A stretch of 64,000 nt of DNA from Paraburkholderia bonniea (GCF_009455625.1 NZ_QPEQ01000002.1:310001-374000); one strand, 5' to 3'; counted from the first letter of the stretch, positions 35,290 to 45,319 are shown. The notes: generated by a model from the letters alone, not told the origin. Translations and numbers: made by a program.

Positions 35290-37836
35290 ATGGAACGATG
35301 GCAGCAAAGCCGCGATGTGCCACTGGCCAGTGTGCGCACGGGGCAGCAACGGTATTTTCTGGAGGTGAAGGGGCCGGCCAATACTCGAAATGGCACTGGC
35401 CTTTCCATCGTGTCATTCGACGCCATAGAGCGTATCGGTGACCCTTATCGCATTGACATTAACGTCACGCATCCCGATGCACTGACGGTTAGCGATTACC
35501 TTGGACGTGATGCCATTTTCTCCATCACGCCGCAGGATGGCAGCTCACCGCGCGTGTTCTCCGGCTGCATTACCCGCTTCTCCGCGCTCAGCAGCAGCGC
35601 TGATATTCACACCTACCGCATCGTCGTCGAAGCACATATCGCGCGGCTTCGGCTGACCCGCACTAGCCGCATCTATCAGCATCAAAGCGCGCCACAGATC
35701 ATCGAAGCGATCCTGCGCAGGCATGGTTTTAAAGGACATCAGTTTCAGTTCCGGCTGCGGCGCAAGTATCCGCAGCATCTGTTCCGCTTTCAGTATCAAA
35801 CCGCTGACTGGGCGTATATCCATTTGCTGATGGAGCAGGAGGGCATCTATTGCTACATCCTGCCTGGCGAGTTTGGCGATGTCGTGGTGTTTGGCGATGA
35901 CATCGACCACTACGTGTATCAGCCCCGGCTGGAAGTGCCATACCGCGAAACAGCCGGGCTCGAAGCTGGCATCGAAGCGGTGCATGCGTTGCAGACGCAC
36001 ACGCAAACCGTTCCGTCATCGTTTCGCGTCGCGGACTACAACCCTGACAACGCGTGGGAACGTTTCAGCGCTGAAGCCAGCGTGACTCGTGACGACAGCA
36101 CCACTTACGGCCAGCCCTATATCTACGGCACGCATCACCTGGACGAGCCTGGTGCGAAGTGGCAGGCGCAACTGCGGCATGAAGCGGCGGTAGCGTGGCA
36201 GGTGCTTTATGAGGGCGCAGGCAACGTGCTGGATCTGCGGCCTGGACGGGTGATGTGGCTGCGTGACGAGACGCCAGAAGCTCCGTTTGACGTGTATGGC
36301 AACAAGCCAGAACCGGTGCGGCCTGCGCCGCCTGGACAACTCATCATCGAAGTCACGCATAGCGGCGCGCGCGACCGCGCTTATCGCAACACCTGGCGTG
36401 CGATTCCTTCTAACCGGCGTTTCCGTCTGCAGATCAGGGACGACGTCTGGCCAAAAATCAGCGGCACGCTCAGCGGCCGTGTGACCTCACCCAACGAATA
36501 CAAATACGCGCACCTGACACAGCAGGGGCGCTATGTGGTGCGCTTCGATTGCGACTTCGATGCATGGAACCCAGGTGGCGAAAGCGTGCCGCTGCGGCTG
36601 GCCAAACCGTTTGCAGGTGCGTTGCAGACGGGTATGCATTTCCCGGTAATTGATGGCACGGAAGCCGTGCTGGCATTTCGTGACGGTGATCCAAACAAGC
36701 CGTACATCGCGCAGTTTCATCACAACAGTATTCAGGGTGATTTGGTGACCAGCCAGGAGCGCTGGTTCTCACGCAACGTGATCCGCACGCGCAGCGATAA
36801 CAAAATCCAGCTCGAAGACTGGAAGGACGAGGAGCACGTCAAGCTGTCGACGGAGCATTCGGGCAAGAGTCAACTCACGCTCGGACATATCGTCAGTGGC
36901 AAGCGGGTAGAAGGACGGTGCGAGAAACGCGGTGAGGGGTTTGAACTGCGTACCGATGCGCATGGCGCGATTCGGGCGGGGAAAGGGTTGTTTATTTCAG
37001 CCGATGAGCAGGTGAGGGCGCAGGGGCCGCAACTGGATATGCAGGAAGCGCACAGCCTGCTCCAGCAAGCCTTGCAGCAGAGTGAAGCATTAGCCAAAGC
37101 CGCTCAAGCCGCGCAGGCGATTGCAGCCGATTACGGCAAACAAAAAGCGTTGTTTGATGACACGCTCACCGCACTCAAACAAGCCGGAATACTGGCCAGC
37201 GCCCCAGCGGGCATTGCGCTGACCTCGGGCCAGCACCTGCAACTGAGCGCAGCAGAAAACCTGATCGCCACCGCTGGCAGTAGTGCGGATATCAGCGTGG
37301 TGAAACGCTTTACGGTCGCGGCGGGCGAAGCCGTGTCGCTGTTCGCGCACCGGCTGGGGATGAAACTGTTTGCGGCGAAAGGCAAGGTGGAGATTCAAGC
37401 GCAGAGCGATGAAATGCGCCTGATGGCAGAGCAAAACATGACGATCACCAGCACCAGGGGGCGCGTCATTATCGAAGCCAAAGAAGAGCTGCTGCTCAAA
37501 TGCGGTGGCTCTTATCTACGCATGTCATCAACAGGGATCGAAGATGGAACGCGTGGCGACAGGGCGATCAAATCAGCTTCGTTTGAAAAACAGGGGCCGG
37601 CCTCGCTTGCCCAGCATCTGAATAGCCTGCCCAAAACGGCCTTCAACGATCCGTATGTCATCCGCAACAAAATCACCGGCGAAGCGCTGCAACACCAGTC
37701 ATACGAAATCGTGCGTCAGGACGGCACGCGAATCAAAGGAATAACCGATGACATGGGCCGAACCAGCGTGCAGAAAAGTCACGACATCGAAAACATCGTT
37801 ATTCGCATACTAAAAAATCAGAGGGATGCGCTATGA
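35290..37836 (+). CDS. vgrG: type VI secretion spike protein VgrG with C-terminal transthyretin-like tail
   Basis: An 848-residue VgrG. The N-terminal part is gp27-like (RYFLEVKGP, GLSIVSFDAIERIGDPYRIDI, YLGRDAIFSI), the middle gp5-like OB fold carries HFPVIDGTEAVLAFRDGDPNKPYI, and a DUF2345-type beta-prism follows (about residues 560-750). The final ~70 residues, from NDPYVIRNKITGEALQHQ, look like the transthyretin-like tail that in other VgrGs docks lipase effectors. It forms the tip of the type VI tube. GGAGG nine bases before 35290 decides the start. It is followed by the adaptor-like gene and the lipase modules; the core secretion genes are not in the window. Confidence 0.9.
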   Translation: MERWQQSRDVPLASVRTGQQRYFLEVKGPANTRNGTGLSIVSFDAIERIGDPYRIDINVTHPDALTVSDYLGRDAIFSITPQDGSSPRVFSGCITRFSALSSSADIHTYRIVVEAHIARLRLTRTSRIYQHQSAPQIIEAILRRHGFKGHQFQFRLRRKYPQHLFRFQYQTADWAYIHLLMEQEGIYCYILPGEFGDVVVFGDDIDHYVYQPRLEVPYRETAGLEAGIEAVHALQTHTQTVPSSFRVADYNPDNAWERFSAEASVTRDDSTTYGQPYIYGTHHLDEPGAKWQAQLRHEAAVAWQVLYEGAGNVLDLRPGRVMWLRDETPEAPFDVYGNKPEPVRPAPPGQLIIEVTHSGARDRAYRNTWRAIPSNRRFRLQIRDDVWPKISGTLSGRVTSPNEYKYAHLTQQGRYVVRFDCDFDAWNPGGESVPLRLAKPFAGALQTGMHFPVIDGTEAVLAFRDGDPNKPYIAQFHHNSIQGDLVTSQERWFSRNVIRTRSDNKIQLEDWKDEEHVKLSTEHSGKSQLTLGHIVSGKRVEGRCEKRGEGFELRTDAHGAIRAGKGLFISADEQVRAQGPQLDMQEAHSLLQQALQQSEALAKAAQAAQAIAADYGKQKALFDDTLTALKQAGILASAPAGIALTSGQHLQLSAAENLIATAGSSADISVVKRFTVAAGEAVSLFAHRLGMKLFAAKGKVEIQAQSDEMRLMAEQNMTITSTRGRVIIEAKEELLLKCGGSYLRMSSTGIEDGTRGDRAIKSASFEKQGPASLAQHLNSLPKTAFNDPYVIRNKITGEALQHQSYEIVRQDGTRIKGITDDMGRTSVQKSHDIENIVIRILKNQRDAL

Positions 37837-37929
37837 GACACAGCAGCCTGCCCCTTCACCCGCCAGATCAAACCAGGCATCGCACGCCATATCGCAGCGA
37901 CACCTGCAATGCCCTGAAGCAAGCGAATC

Positions 37930-39270
37930 ATGGCCGTTGATTTTTCATTGCTGCCGACCGTCGAGCCGCGCCAGGACACAGCGCCCTCACGCATCGTCTG
38001 GAGCGTGACATTTGTCGTGATGTACCTGGCTGGCGTGCTTGGCGTACTTTTTTTCTGGCCGAAAGGCATGCCTACCCATACATGGCAATTCTGGACCAGC
38101 TTAGTTCTGTTCCCGGCAGGCATCCCCGGGTGGCTAGTGCTGCGCCGTTACAGCGCTTACGAGGGCCGCAAACTAAATGCCATCCTGGATGATGAAGCCG
38201 CGCAGAGATACAACGCGCGCGTGTTCGAGGCAGCAAGTATTCCGCTGGCGCTGCTGGGCAGCGCTCACCGGTTTTCTGCCGATCGCACAATCAATACACC
38301 CGGGAGCATCAGAACCGGCAAGGTCGTACTAAAGACACAAGACCCGATCGCCTCCAACGGCGAACCGGTGAAAGCCCGCTGGTTGATTGTTCCAGGCATG
38401 CGCACCACATCTGGCAGCAATGAGGATGAGCGCCACCGTCGCCGTCACGTCACGACCTGGCTGTTCGATGAATTGCTTGATGAACTTCTGCTGCCCATCC
38501 GGACACTGCCTGCCAGGCTGGATCTGAGCGTCCAGCTGTGCATCGCAAACGGCTTGACCCATCAGGAGAATGAAGCGTTATGGCAGGCATGCTGGCATGC
38601 ACGGTCGCTGCGGAAAATGACGCTCGCCCCGATGGCAGAACCACCCGCAGACCTCATCACACTCGACCGATGGATGGACCAGATCCCCGGGCAGGTCAAC
38701 GTCCATGCCACGCTGATGATTGCCGTCCAGCTGCATCCCCTGCTGGCAGGCACACCGCCTTCGGGTCACTCGGAAGCCGGCGTGGCGTTGCTGCTGGTGC
38801 CAGACATCCTGGTCCGTCAGCACCGCATTCCTCATAGGACCACCCTGCATCGCCCGGTACGTGGCTCACTCGCCCAGCCGGGCGAAGCGCTGGCGCATGC
38901 GCTGCAATGGGCTGACGTAACGGCTAGGCATATCGCCACTGGCTGGCAAACCAGCCTCAAAGCAAACAAAACCATTTCGTTGTACGAGCCATCCGGAAAG
39001 TTGGGGCAGGGTTTAGACCTCACCGCTCTTGACCAGACGGTGGGGTATGCCGGTATCGCTGCACCCTGGCTGGCCGTGGCTTGTGCCGCCGCGTCGCGGC
39101 ATGCCGATAGCGCCGCCCAAATCATTCTGGCTGGCCAGCATAGTCACGTCGATTGCGCAGTCGTAAAACATGCGCCGGAGGCACTCATCGCCGACGGCCT
39201 GCCTGACGGTTTGCGCCCGGCTTGTTCTAGCGCTACGTCCCCAGGCCCGATCAAGCCTTCTAATCTGTGA
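37930..39270 (+). CDS. type VI effector-associated membrane protein (DUF2875-like, putative adaptor)
   Basis: A 446-residue protein with two N-terminal membrane segments (about residues 19-43 and 54-72, around VTFVVMYLAGVLGVLFFWPKG) and a large cytosolic part with FEAASIPLALLGSA-type and IVPGMRT segments. It resembles the DUF2875 family found between vgrG and tle4-type lipase genes in Burkholderia and Pseudomonas. An accessory or loading role for the lipase is inferred from this position. It lies 93 bases after vgrG and eight bases before the first lipase ATG. Confidence 0.6.
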   Translation: MAVDFSLLPTVEPRQDTAPSRIVWSVTFVVMYLAGVLGVLFFWPKGMPTHTWQFWTSLVLFPAGIPGWLVLRRYSAYEGRKLNAILDDEAAQRYNARVFEAASIPLALLGSAHRFSADRTINTPGSIRTGKVVLKTQDPIASNGEPVKARWLIVPGMRTTSGSNEDERHRRRHVTTWLFDELLDELLLPIRTLPARLDLSVQLCIANGLTHQENEALWQACWHARSLRKMTLAPMAEPPADLITLDRWMDQIPGQVNVHATLMIAVQLHPLLAGTPPSGHSEAGVALLLVPDILVRQHRIPHRTTLHRPVRGSLAQPGEALAHALQWADVTARHIATGWQTSLKANKTISLYEPSGKLGQGLDLTALDQTVGYAGIAAPWLAVACAAASRHADSAAQIILAGQHSHVDCAVVKHAPEALIADGLPDGLRPACSSATSPGPIKPSNL

Positions 39271-39278
39271 GCAGACTG

Positions 39279-41132
39279 ATGAGCAGCTATACACCTGACA
39301 ACACACCGCATACGCAGGATGAGCCCCATGCCACCGCCGTCGAAACAGAAAACGGGAGTGACAAGGTGCAGCTTTCCAGCCGGTTCGATACCGATGGCAC
39401 CCCGGTCGCACACGCCACGCTGACACACGACAGTGACCAGCGTTGCAAGGAAATTCTGGTGGATAACCGTCACGCCATTCCGGTTATTTTTTTGCCGGGC
39501 GTGATGGGTTCACTGCTGGCGAACAGGGACACCGGCGAAGCCGTGTGGCATCCGCCGAATATTGACCGGATAACGTCAATCATCCCCGGAGTGCTTTCTG
39601 TCATCGCGGACTGGTTTGCCAGCGCGGTTAAACGCGCGACACGCTTTGATCCGATACCTGCCGTGGTTGATCCCCGGGGTCCGGTTGATGCTGGAGACAG
39701 CGGCTTAAGCGAAGAAGAAGCGCGGAGGCGTGGCTGGAGCACGGTCCACCGCTGGAGCTACCAGCCGGCACTGGCATGGCTGGAATACACGCTCAACCAC
39801 CCCATGCTTAATGGCGAGCCGCATGGCGAATGGGCGCATGGCGATAACAAAGGGAAAGAGGCCGCCCTCAAGGCCGTGCTGGGCACCGCTCCATCTGGCT
39901 ATGGCGGTCAGGGTCCAGGTGAACCCATCACCGAAGATTCGGAAGTGTTCAAAGCCCTGGCGCGTTATCGCTATCCGGTCTACGCCATCGGCTACAACTT
40001 TCTGCAATCGAATGAAGTGTCGGGACAGCAGGTGCTGGATGGGGTGGATTTTAGGCATCCCAAGACCAGGAAGACGATGCGCATCATGGGCATTCGGGAA
40101 ATCTGCCGGGAGAATGACACCAGCAAGGCCATTCTCATTACGCACTCGATGGGTGGTTTGGTCGCACGGATGGCATCGCAGTTTTGCGGCGGCGCTTGTG
40201 ACATTCACGGCGTGATCCACGGTGCGCAGCCTGCAACTGGCGCACCGCTGTTTGCCAGGAGGTTTCGCACGGGTGGCGAAGACTTCATTGCCGGGAGCCT
40301 GGTTGGGCGGAACGACGCGGAGTTTGTGGCGATTGCCAGCAACGCGGAAGGCCCAATGGAGCTGGCCCCGATGCCGGATTACTACGATGGCAAGTCGTGG
40401 TGGATCGTTAAGGATAACGATGGTAATGAGCGATTGTGTTTGCCGCAGGAAAGTGCGCTAGACGAGATTTATACGAAGGATGCGTGGTACGGCCTGCTGC
40501 CGGATAGTTCTTTACTGGATCCGGCGGGGATTGTGAAGAAAAGGCTGGAAGAACAGCAAAGTCCTCTCAGCGTGCATGAATACTTTAAGCAGAGGATGGA
40601 CCTCGTTGTGAAGCGACACAGGATGCTGCTCAATAACTACCACCCCAACACCTATGCACTGTATGGAGACGGTGCACTCGAAGCATCTGAATCCTCCGGT
40701 GATGCACAAATCCAGCCCCGGCAAGAAGTCAGCCTGCCGGAAAGAGACTTGCTAACCTGGGGACGGGTGGTGTGGCAAGGCGATCTTCCCGCCTCACTCG
40801 GGGATAAAAAAGCGGACGAAGCGGAGCTGAAAGCCGCTCAATTAATTCATGACGATCACCATGGAACATTGACGCTCAGGGTACGGGGCCAGACGGTCAA
40901 ACTACGTGTCAAGAAAATAGGCAAAGAGCCCGACGGTGAAGACATTATTGGTGGTGATAACACCGTGCCCACCTGGTCAGCCGAAGCGCAAAGCCGCGGT
41001 AACGGCGTACAGATGGTGTTCGTGCAGGGAGGCTACAAACACCAGTTCTGCTTCGATCATCCATGGACCCGCTGGGCGACGCTGTACAGCATGGCCCAGA
41101 TCGCGCACAGCATCGGGAAGAAAACAACATGA
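39279..41132 (+). CDS. tle4: Tle4-like type VI lipase effector, copy 1
   Basis: A 617-residue alpha/beta hydrolase. An early strand reads IPVIFLPGVMGSLL, and the nucleophile Ser290 sits in ILITHSMGGLVARM (a THSMGG variant of GxSxG). The fold and neighbours (VgrG, DUF2875-like protein, Tli4-like immunity) point to the Tle4/PGAP1-like phospholipases delivered by type VI secretion. No signal peptide, as expected for VgrG-carried cargo. The ATG at 39279 matches the N-terminus of copy 2 (MSDHTPDS); a GTG at 39267 overlapping the adaptor stop is possible. It overlaps its immunity gene by four bases (ATGA). Nearly identical to copy 2 from about residue 50 on; residues 260-267 are one variable patch. 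Confidence 0.85.
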   Translation: MSSYTPDNTPHTQDEPHATAVETENGSDKVQLSSRFDTDGTPVAHATLTHDSDQRCKEILVDNRHAIPVIFLPGVMGSLLANRDTGEAVWHPPNIDRITSIIPGVLSVIADWFASAVKRATRFDPIPAVVDPRGPVDAGDSGLSEEEARRRGWSTVHRWSYQPALAWLEYTLNHPMLNGEPHGEWAHGDNKGKEAALKAVLGTAPSGYGGQGPGEPITEDSEVFKALARYRYPVYAIGYNFLQSNEVSGQQVLDGVDFRHPKTRKTMRIMGIREICRENDTSKAILITHSMGGLVARMASQFCGGACDIHGVIHGAQPATGAPLFARRFRTGGEDFIAGSLVGRNDAEFVAIASNAEGPMELAPMPDYYDGKSWWIVKDNDGNERLCLPQESALDEIYTKDAWYGLLPDSSLLDPAGIVKKRLEEQQSPLSVHEYFKQRMDLVVKRHRMLLNNYHPNTYALYGDGALEASESSGDAQIQPRQEVSLPERDLLTWGRVVWQGDLPASLGDKKADEAELKAAQLIHDDHHGTLTLRVRGQTVKLRVKKIGKEPDGEDIIGGDNTVPTWSAEAQSRGNGVQMVFVQGGYKHQFCFDHPWTRWATLYSMAQIAHSIGKKTT

Positions 41133-42241
41133 GCCGCTATCCAAACCCCTCGCGCGTGCTGCGTGCATCGCTTTTTTTTCTAATGTGCAGCCTGTCCGCC
41201 TGCGTGTGGGCAGGCCCTCTGGAGCCTGTGATGACAAATAACCCGCTGCTTGCTGACCCGCGTCCATGGTGCATTGGCCGTCTTGTGATCGACCGGACTG
41301 TGCATGGCGAATTGAGCTATGAAAAGTACGAATACTGGGGTGACAAGATCGAGATTACCCACGGTGTTAGTGCCGGAGCTTTCCAGCACAAGGTCAGCAT
41401 GCGTGAGAACGAGCTGCGCACTAAAAAACGCACCATCCTTATTTCATACAAGGAGTCGGTAAAACGAGGTCTGCCCAATGGCATTGTAGAAACCGATGTC
41501 CCCTGGTTAGAACAATCAACTTCCCCAACGCACAATTCCCGCCTGTTGATTTTTAAAGAGGATAGTGGAAGGCCCGATGCTCTCCTCACCCAGGAAGTTT
41601 ATGTCCTGGCTGGCAGCACCATGCTGGTCATGACGCATCTTCTCAGGCATAGCGACATTCAGCGGTCTATCCAGCTCAGTACGGATGTCTACCCGTACAT
41701 CACCCACCGCGACAACTGGAGCATCCCGACCGAACGCGGTTTCTGCATCGACGGAGCCCTGATCGGTGGCCCTTCGCGCAACAGCGAACTCGCCGAACAA
41801 ACCATCGTGCTGCAACCGGGGCGACCCTCTGCCTTCGTGATCAAAACACGCAGTGCACTAGATATCGATCAGCAAGCCTCACTGCTCAAGAGCTTGCCGG
41901 AATTGCGCCGAACCTTGCGTGAGCAAGGCTATGGCAGCGTGCAGATTTTGCGCGAAGGCAAGCGCCAGGTTGCAGGCATGGAGGTGGAAGAAGTTTTGTT
42001 TTCCATCAAGGAAGGAGCGATCCAACTGTTTCGCTTCTATCTGCTGATGCCGGGTGTCTATCACTCAACACTACAGCCACACACTGAAATCCAGTTGATG
42101 CTGGGAGATGCATTAACGGATGCCGACAAGAGCAGTGGTGTAAAGCCCGATGAAGTGTCTTCCCCCGTCGATGAAGCCGGTGCCCTCGAGGTATGGGACA
42201 CGTTGCTTAACAGCCTGCGCGTGAGACCGGGGGCGTTGTGA
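41129..42241 (+). CDS. tli4: Tli4-like immunity lipoprotein, copy 1
   Basis: A 370-residue lipoprotein with lipobox L22-S23-A24-C25, so it is anchored in the periplasm where the lipase would strike. RPWCIGRLVIDR near residue 45 is the Tli4 signature, followed by a beta-rich N domain (to ~140) and the C domain. Residues 55-137 and 322-347 differ between the copies while 138-317 is nearly invariant. The ATG overlaps the lipase stop by four bases, so toxin and immunity are translated together. Confidence 0.82.
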   Translation: MSRYPNPSRVLRASLFFLMCSLSACVWAGPLEPVMTNNPLLADPRPWCIGRLVIDRTVHGELSYEKYEYWGDKIEITHGVSAGAFQHKVSMRENELRTKKRTILISYKESVKRGLPNGIVETDVPWLEQSTSPTHNSRLLIFKEDSGRPDALLTQEVYVLAGSTMLVMTHLLRHSDIQRSIQLSTDVYPYITHRDNWSIPTERGFCIDGALIGGPSRNSELAEQTIVLQPGRPSAFVIKTRSALDIDQQASLLKSLPELRRTLREQGYGSVQILREGKRQVAGMEVEEVLFSIKEGAIQLFRFYLLMPGVYHSTLQPHTEIQLMLGDALTDADKSSGVKPDEVSSPVDEAGALEVWDTLLNSLRVRPGAL

Positions 42242-42357
42242 TGGCGCGCCATGATTTACCGCAGCGGGAAGAAAGCGGCATGAGAAACGATTCTGGGTTT
42301 TCGCATACGCCGTCTCTAATCCCATTGATTATGGATAACTTACGAGCTGTTCGATGA
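42241..42357 (+). CDS. 38-residue ORF linking immunity and next lipase (copy 1)
   Basis: A short frame whose ATG shares one base with the tli4 stop (tgATG) and whose stop overlaps the ATG of the second lipase (ATGA). It encodes 38 residues beginning MARHDLPQREES. The same sequence recurs at 45319-45435. The overlaps at both ends suggest a translational-coupling bridge or the remnant of a lost gene; it has no recognised domain. Confidence 0.35.
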   Translation: MARHDLPQREESGMRNDSGFSHTPSLIPLIMDNLRAVR

Positions 42358-44210
42358 GTGACCACACACCAGACTCAAATTTAGTCACCTCAGGCAAAGA
42401 AGATGCCGCGCCAATGGGTACGGAACGTGGTCATGATGAAGTTGTCCGGCTTTCCAGCCGGCTCGATACCGATGGCACCCCGATCGCACACGCCACGCTG
42501 ACACACGACAGTGACCAGCGTTGCAAGGAAATTCTGGTGGATAACCGTTACGCCATTCCGGTTATTTTTTTGCCGGGCGTGATGGGTTCACTGCTGGCGA
42601 ACAGGGACACCGGCGAAGCCGTGTGGCATCCGCCGAATATTGACCGGATAACGTCAATCATCCCCGGAGTGCTTTCTGTCATCGCGGACTGGTTTGCCAG
42701 CGCGGTTAAACGCGCGACACGCTTTGATCCGATACCTGCCGTGGTTGATCCCCGGGGTCCGGTTGATGCTGGAGACAGCGGCTTAAGCGAAGAAGAAGCG
42801 CGGAGGCGTGGCTGGAGCACGGTCCACCGCTGGAGCTACCAGCCGGCACTGGCATGGCTGGAATACACGCTCAACCACCCCATGCTTAATGGCGAGCCGC
42901 ACGGCGAATGGGCGCATGGCGATAACAAAGGGAAAGAGGCCGCCCTCAAGGCCGTGCTGGGCACCGCTCCATCTGGCTATGGCGGTCAGGGCCCGGGTGA
43001 ACCCATCACCGAAGATTCGGAAGTGTTCAAAGCCCTGATGCGTTATCGCTATCCGGTCTACGCCATCGGCTACAACTTTCTGCAATCGAATGAAGTGTCG
43101 GGACAGCAGGTGCTGGATGGGGTGGATTTCAGAGATGTTGACACCGAACAGATCACACGCATCATGGGCATTCGGGAAATCTGCCGGGAGAATGACACCA
43201 GCAAGGCCATTCTCATTACGCACTCGATGGGTGGTTTGGTCGCACGGATGGCGTCGCAGTTTTGCGGCGGCGCTTGTGACATTCACGGCGTGATCCACGG
43301 TGCGCAGCCTGCAACTGGCGCACCGCTGTTTGCCAGGAGGTTTCGCACGGGTGGCGAAGACTTCATTGCCGGGAGCCTGGTTGGGCGGAACGACGCGGAG
43401 TTTGTGGCGATTGCCAGCAACGCGGAAGGCCCAATGGAGCTGGCCCCGATGCCGGATTACTACGATGGCAAGTCGTGGTGGATCGTTAAGGATAACGATG
43501 GTAATGAGCGATTGTGTTTGCCGCAGGAAAGTGCGCTAGACGAGATTTATACGAAGGATGCGTGGTACGGCCTGCTGCCGGATAGTTCTTTACTGGATCC
43601 GGCGGGGATTGTGAAGAAAAGGCTGGAAGAACAGCAAAGTCCTCTCAGCGTGCATGAATACTTTAAGCAGAGGATGGAGCTCGTTGTGAAGCGACACAGG
43701 ATGCTGCTCAATAACTACCACCCCAACACCTATGCACTGTATGGAGACGGTGCACTCGAAGCATCTGAATCCTCCGGTGATGCACAGGTCCAGCCCCGGC
43801 AAGAAGTCAGCCTGCCGGAAAGGGACTTGCTAACCTGGGGACGGGTGGTGTGGCAAGGCGACCTTCCAGCTTCGCTTGGAGATAAAAAAGCGGATGAAGC
43901 GGAGTTGAAAGCCGCTCAATTAATTCATGACGATCATCATGGAACATTGACGCTCAGGGTAAGGGGCCAGACAGTCAAGCTTCGCGTTAAGCAGATAGGC
44001 AAAGAGCCTGACGGCGAAGACATTATTGGTGGTGATAACACCGTGCCCACCTGGTCAGCCGAAGCGCAAAGCCGTGGTAACGGCGTGCAGATGGTGTTCG
44101 TGCAGGGAGGCTACAAACACCAGTTCTGCTTCGATCATCCATGGACCCGCTGGGCGACGCTGTACAGCATGGCCCAGATTGCGCACAGCATCGGGAAGAA
44201 AACAACATGA
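42354..44210 (+). CDS. tle4: Tle4-like type VI lipase effector, copy 2
   Basis: A 618-residue duplicate of copy 1 with Ser291 in THSMGG. It differs in the first ~45 residues, in the patch at 261-268 (DVDTEQIT against HPKTRKTM), and in single substitutions such as H/Y before AIPVIF, A/M before RYRYPV, D/E in RMxLVV and K/Q in LRVKxIG. Long stretches are identical at the DNA level, so duplication is recent or the copies are homogenised by gene conversion. It overlaps its own tli4 by four bases. Confidence 0.85.
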   Translation: MSDHTPDSNLVTSGKEDAAPMGTERGHDEVVRLSSRLDTDGTPIAHATLTHDSDQRCKEILVDNRYAIPVIFLPGVMGSLLANRDTGEAVWHPPNIDRITSIIPGVLSVIADWFASAVKRATRFDPIPAVVDPRGPVDAGDSGLSEEEARRRGWSTVHRWSYQPALAWLEYTLNHPMLNGEPHGEWAHGDNKGKEAALKAVLGTAPSGYGGQGPGEPITEDSEVFKALMRYRYPVYAIGYNFLQSNEVSGQQVLDGVDFRDVDTEQITRIMGIREICRENDTSKAILITHSMGGLVARMASQFCGGACDIHGVIHGAQPATGAPLFARRFRTGGEDFIAGSLVGRNDAEFVAIASNAEGPMELAPMPDYYDGKSWWIVKDNDGNERLCLPQESALDEIYTKDAWYGLLPDSSLLDPAGIVKKRLEEQQSPLSVHEYFKQRMELVVKRHRMLLNNYHPNTYALYGDGALEASESSGDAQVQPRQEVSLPERDLLTWGRVVWQGDLPASLGDKKADEAELKAAQLIHDDHHGTLTLRVRGQTVKLRVKQIGKEPDGEDIIGGDNTVPTWSAEAQSRGNGVQMVFVQGGYKHQFCFDHPWTRWATLYSMAQIAHSIGKKTT

Positions 44211-45319
44211 GCCGCTATCCCAACCCCTCGCGCGTGCTGCGTGCATCGCTTTTTTTTCTAATGTGCAGCCTGTCCGCCTGCGTGTGGGCAGGCCCTCTGG
44301 AGCCTGTAATGACAAATAACCCGCTGCTTGCTGCCCCGCGTCCATGGTGCATTGGCCGTCTTGTGATCGACCGTCCCACGCATAGCAAACTGCATTCCGA
44401 GAAGTACGAATACTGGGGTGACAAGATCGAGATTACCCACGGTGTCAGTGTCGGAACTTTTCAGCATATGGTCAGCACCCGTGAGAACGAGCTGCGCACT
44501 AAAAATAGGACGGGTTCTATCTCATACAAGGCAATGCTGGCCAGGGGACTAAAGTCCATGATCTTCGAGACGGACACACCCTGGCTTGAACAGGCCGTGT
44601 CACCAACAAAAACTTCCCGCCTGTTGATTTTTAAAGAGGATGGTGGAAGGCCCGATGCCCTCCTCACCCAGGAAGTTTATGTCCTGGCTGGCAGCACCAT
44701 GCTGGTCATGACGCATCTTCTCAGGCATAGCGACATTCAGCGGTCTATCCAGCTCAGTACGGATGTCTACCCGTACATCACCCACCGCGACAACTGGAGC
44801 ATCCCGACCGAACGCGGTTTCTGCATCGACGGAGCCTTGATCGGTGGCCCTTCGCGCAACAGCGAACTCGCCGAACAAACCATCGTGCTGCAACCGGGGC
44901 GACCCTCTGCCTTCGTGATCAAAACACGCAGTGCACTAGATATCGATCAGCAAGCCTCACTGCTCAAGAGCTTGCCGGAATTGCGCCGAACCTTGCGTGA
45001 GCAAGGTTATGGCAGCGTGCAGATTTTGCGCGAAGGCAAGCGCCAGGTTGCAGGCATGGAGGTGGAAGAAGTTTTGTTTTCCATCAAGGAAGGAGCGATC
45101 CAACTGTTTCGCTTCTATCTGCTGATGCCGGGTGTCTATCACTCAACACTACAGCCACACACCGAAATCGAATTAAGGCTGGGCAATACGCTGAATGATG
45201 CCGACAAGAGTCGGGGTGTAAAGCCGGAAGAGAAATCTTCCTCCGTCGATGAAGCCGGTGCCCTTGAGGTATGGGACACGCTGCTTAACAGCCTGCGCGT
45301 GAGACCGGGGGCGTTGTGA
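44207..45319 (+). CDS. tli4: Tli4-like immunity lipoprotein, copy 2
   Basis: A 370-residue lipoprotein with the same leader and Cys25 lipobox as copy 1. It differs mainly at 56-137 (RPTHSKLHSEK, VGTFQHMVSTRE, TGSISYKAMLARGLKS) and at 322-347 (ELRLGNTLNDADKSRG). The middle is nearly identical to the other copies. The pattern fits an immunity protein tuned to the second lipase, though the lipases differ little. Confidence 0.82.
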   Translation: MSRYPNPSRVLRASLFFLMCSLSACVWAGPLEPVMTNNPLLAAPRPWCIGRLVIDRPTHSKLHSEKYEYWGDKIEITHGVSVGTFQHMVSTRENELRTKNRTGSISYKAMLARGLKSMIFETDTPWLEQAVSPTKTSRLLIFKEDGGRPDALLTQEVYVLAGSTMLVMTHLLRHSDIQRSIQLSTDVYPYITHRDNWSIPTERGFCIDGALIGGPSRNSELAEQTIVLQPGRPSAFVIKTRSALDIDQQASLLKSLPELRRTLREQGYGSVQILREGKRQVAGMEVEEVLFSIKEGAIQLFRFYLLMPGVYHSTLQPHTEIELRLGNTLNDADKSRGVKPEEKSSSVDEAGALEVWDTLLNSLRVRPGAL

